From the NCBI GenBank assembly GCA_013180625.2, contig SNVD02014757.1, positions 186,001 to 250,000 of the forward strand: 64,000 nt of DNA, in the 5' to 3' direction. Positions within the stretch are counted from its first letter, which is position 1. The number at the start of each line of letters is the position of its first letter. The notes under the pieces are model-generated. The model saw only the letters and a program-made list of their open reading frames with translations, ran no database searches and was not told where the DNA came from. The position numbers were made by a program, and so were the translations under genes. Positions 61,191 to 64,000 of this stretch are shown piece by piece. The DNA comes from Boswellia sacra (taxonomy: Eukaryota > Streptophyta > Magnoliopsida > Sapindales > Burseraceae).

Positions 61191-63702
61191 CAGTAGCTTG
61201 CAATTTGTACAGTGCTTGTACCTCACCAAACTCAAAATCTTAATATGTGATGCCAGGATCCGTCCTCGCATTTTTCTTTTATCTTTATCACATACGTAAA
61301 ATTGACATTCTTTTTTAATTTCCCCAGTACACTAGCGCCTCTCACTTTCTTCTCTTCTTCAAGGGCACCCTTATCCTCTCATTGATGATGTGTTTATGTA
61401 CAAGTGCATGCATATTCTGAAAATACATCATGTATGATGTATTATATATATGTGTGTGTGAGTGCGTGTGCGCGTGTGTGGGATTGCCAACCATATATTA
61501 AAACACAAAATTAGGGATTCAGGATCTTGGATTGAATAAAACATGCAAGATATAAGAAAATTCAATAAGCCCAAAATTACGAAAAGTTCACCGAAGATTT
61601 TAATTTATGTTATCGCATACATTAATATTGCAAGCAGCTGATTGGTCGTTGGGTGAGCTCTAGTCCTTCTTCTTTCGAAAATTTGAGCTAGAGGAGTATA
61701 ATTTATTATTTGAAGTAATGAGGCAAAATATTTAAAGAAGTACAACCATATATATACTGTATATATGCAACTTCTCCATGCATGCATGAGCGTCTTGATA
61801 TGTCCTTTCTGGGAACGTGTTACGGTCAAAGTGACCCTAAAATCTGGCTCTTGGCCTTCCTATTGGGCCAGTTATGGGCATTGATGAATTGTATATTAAA
61901 ATCATGCATAGAACATTTTACATATAGACATTTGTAGATTATGTAGACGTGGCCACATATGAGACCCAAAAATTACATATCAAGAAGAGTATAAATCTAT
62001 ATAAAATACGCACACTTTTGACGTTACAATCACAACCAAGATTCCAACTGGTGACGAAAAAAAGATGGAAAAGAAAGTGAAATAGCTTTGACATGGGATT
62101 TTTCTAGAGGAAGCATCTTTTCTTGATGTTTTTCCTTTTATTATTCTTTGTTTTTTTTTTTTTTGGTTTTTTTTAAAGCATATCGATGAAACAACCAAAA
62201 GTGTAAAGTATACGAATTTCTTAATTGAAACCATACTTTTCGGATTGACAAAACGATATCATTGTTGATTATCAAATGAATTTCTGTGAATGTAGTCAAT
62301 GATTAATACATAATTAAGAATATTTTGACGACTAATCAAAGAAGTCTTAAGAAATTTCAAAACAAAAGTTTCAGGTTTAACATATTTTAGGGATGATATC
62401 AGGATATCAGCCATCTATGAGTGGCTGCATCCTCAGCCTGGTCCTTCCTTCTCTCTCTTCGATCGCCGTTCAAGAGTGGAAGTGGATGATGTATTGTTAG
62501 GGACCTCATGGCCATGGGCCACGGCATCTGTCTCCTCTTTCCACGTACGGTCGCTTTTCCTGATGGAAAATGCATCAAATTGTACGTTGTCACGCTTACT
62601 TTGCTTTGCTTCGCTCAACATATAGCATTCCCTTAAAGTGAAATATTTAAATAGTAGAATGGCTGAAACTTATCCATGATAAGCTAGTACTATTCTGCCA
62701 TAGATGGCCCATAGAAATCGAAAGTGGTTTTGCGGCCAGAAGATTATAGTAATATTTTTGATGAAACTGTAAATGCCTAACTTGATTTTGTTTTATATTA
62801 TTATTCGGGGAACAAAAGGCAAATGAAGAAATCTGTAAGCAAAACGGTAGATGACCAGAGAAGAGATAAAGAGAAAGCCATAGAAGATAATATGAGTTAG
62901 AGGCTGCATTATCTTGTATACACATTACTTAATGGGTTATAAATTTGAGACGTCATTTTTATTTTTTAATGCGTGAAGCTAATATTTTAGCTTTCTTGAG
63001 GACGTTTCTTTTAACTCTTTCCTCATCTATTTGGCTATCGGTTTCATTTCTTGAATTTGATGCGAATCTGATTTTGACAAGGAAAGGTCACAATTGGATA
63101 AACCATACTATATGGCTCCAACTCAGCAGATGCCTCCAAGATAGCTACAGAAGAAATGCATTGTCCTAATTCGAAATAGACAAAATTACCAAAGTACATG
63201 CAAAATCCAGCGTTGTTTACATGGGAGTAATCGGGTTTAATTGAACCACAAAACCCTAACTCAGTCCATCCTTGCATATGCATGCCTCAAGTAACTAAAA
63301 TTAATATCAAACCCGAATCCGCTTTTTTCAGTTACCCGTCGGGTCATTGATGGGAAAAACCCTTTTCTTCCCTGGATTAAGAAAATGAACTTAAAAAGAG
63401 CCTTAACCCAAAAAAAAAAAAAAAAGCAAACTAAATGCATAATATTGACATGCTGTTGTCACACGATAACATAATATTGTGAAGTGTGAAATGAAGCCGT
63501 ACGTAGAAAGGACCAATCTGAAGCTATCCGTATGCATATATAGATTCGTTATTGTGACAACTTTTTTTTCCTACAAGCTTTTCAGATGATGATAAATCTG
63601 TAAATCGAAACCGACCGAAATATCTAATCGAACATTCTCAATTATTTTCTCTATCAAACCCTTGCCAGCAAATCCACATATCTTACCCGCCTTCATAAAT
63701 CC

Positions 63703-63710
63703 TATATAAA
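63703..63710 (+). promoter_or_regulatory. TATA box of the second glutaredoxin gene
   Basis: TATATAAA about 205 bases upstream of the start codon at 63908, with a similar arrangement to the partner gene. Confidence 0.6.
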
Positions 63711-63907
63711 GAGTAGCCTGCCATGGGAGTTCAAGCAACTCACAGCAAAACCTCAACCAGTTCTCTATCTAGCATTCGCATTCTTCATTCGCTCGCATTG
63801 CTTTCTTTCGGTATCATTCTAGCTAGCTATCGCCTTCTAGCTTGAGCATTTTTCCATAGTTTCACATTTTGTGACTCGCGTTTGCAGTTGAAAGTTATTA
63901 ATTTGCA

Positions 63908-64000
63908 ATGGAGAAGGTGAACAAAATGGCATCAGAGAGGCCAGTGGTGATCTTCAGCAGGAGCTCTTGCTGCATGTGCCACACCATCAAGACTCTCTTC
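63908..64000 (+). CDS. CC-type glutaredoxin, partial (cut by window end)
   Basis: The first 31 codons are present: a Met start, the strand VVIFSRSS, and the active site [10 protein letters not shown] with cysteines at residues 21, 22 and 24. They are in the same register as the minus-strand glutaredoxin at 58147-58455, so the two genes are probably paralogues, divergently arranged about 5.45 kb apart. The glutathione-binding half and C-terminal tail lie beyond the window, so C-terminal motifs cannot be judged. Confidence 0.92.
   Translation, partial: MEKVNKMASERPVVIFSRSSCCMCHTIKTLF

Larger units (their letters stand above)
58456..63907. promoter_or_regulatory. 5.45-kb divergent spacer between two glutaredoxin genes
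   Basis: The start codons of the two genes face away from each other. TATA boxes at both ends are listed separately. The middle is AT-rich with microsatellites. The patch at about 62400-62620 is GC-richer with short open frames on the minus strand, but no recognisable protein. Confidence 0.5.

Noticed and set aside
62399..62621. Possible small secreted-peptide gene on the minus strand
   Set aside because: Two overlapping short frames in a GC-richer patch, but no signal peptide and no recognised peptide motif.

Overview
This is a nuclear genomic window from a core eudicot plant, probably a woody rosid. The genes carry many short GT-AG introns, the intergenic DNA is AT-rich and full of small transposon relics, and the proteins are plant-specific types (MIEL1-type CHY/RING E3, receptor-like cytoplasmic kinase, CC-type glutaredoxins, nepenthesin-like protease). 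Species cannot be fixed from sequence alone. Exon boundaries were assigned by eye from splice sites, reading phase and family knowledge. Every gene except the one cut by the window end gives an unbroken reading frame. || Layout. 1-2868: AT-rich spacer with one decayed coding relic. 2869-4191 (+): intronless CDR1-type aspartic protease. 4731-9220 (-): 12-exon organelle-targeted PPR/TPR-like protein whose seventh intron holds a complete TRIM retroelement. 10531-13360 (-): 11-exon MIEL1-like E3 ligase. 13.7-22.3 kb: a transposon graveyard of at least six non-autonomous DNA elements, one pair nested inside an older element. 22895-23884 (+): 3-exon, probably myristoylated acidic protein of unknown function. 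25131-28644 (-): 10-exon class 3 lipase. 31158-39171 (+): 25-exon ISWI chromatin remodeller. 41047-47184 (-): 5-exon PBL27-type kinase. 47.2-52.1 kb: gene-free. 52118-55422: decayed hAT transposon with both ends and its target duplication. 58147-58455 (-) and 63908-64000+ (+): divergent pair of CC-type glutaredoxin genes, the second cut by the window end. || Context. From memory, the order MIEL1 - lipase - ISWI - PBL27 - glutaredoxin matches Arabidopsis At5g18650-At5g18600, so this looks like a conserved ancestral block into which transposons and the MGCGESK gene have been interspersed. MIEL1-type (defence and ABA-related MYB turnover), PBL27-type (chitin signalling), CDR1-type protease and CC-type glutaredoxins (TGA-factor partners) all belong to families linked to stress or immunity, but nothing here shows that they are co-regulated. 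No CRISPR array, tRNA or rRNA gene was recognised. The least described content is the MGCGESK protein, the organellar PPR/TPR-like protein, and several transposon structures with intact target-site duplications.
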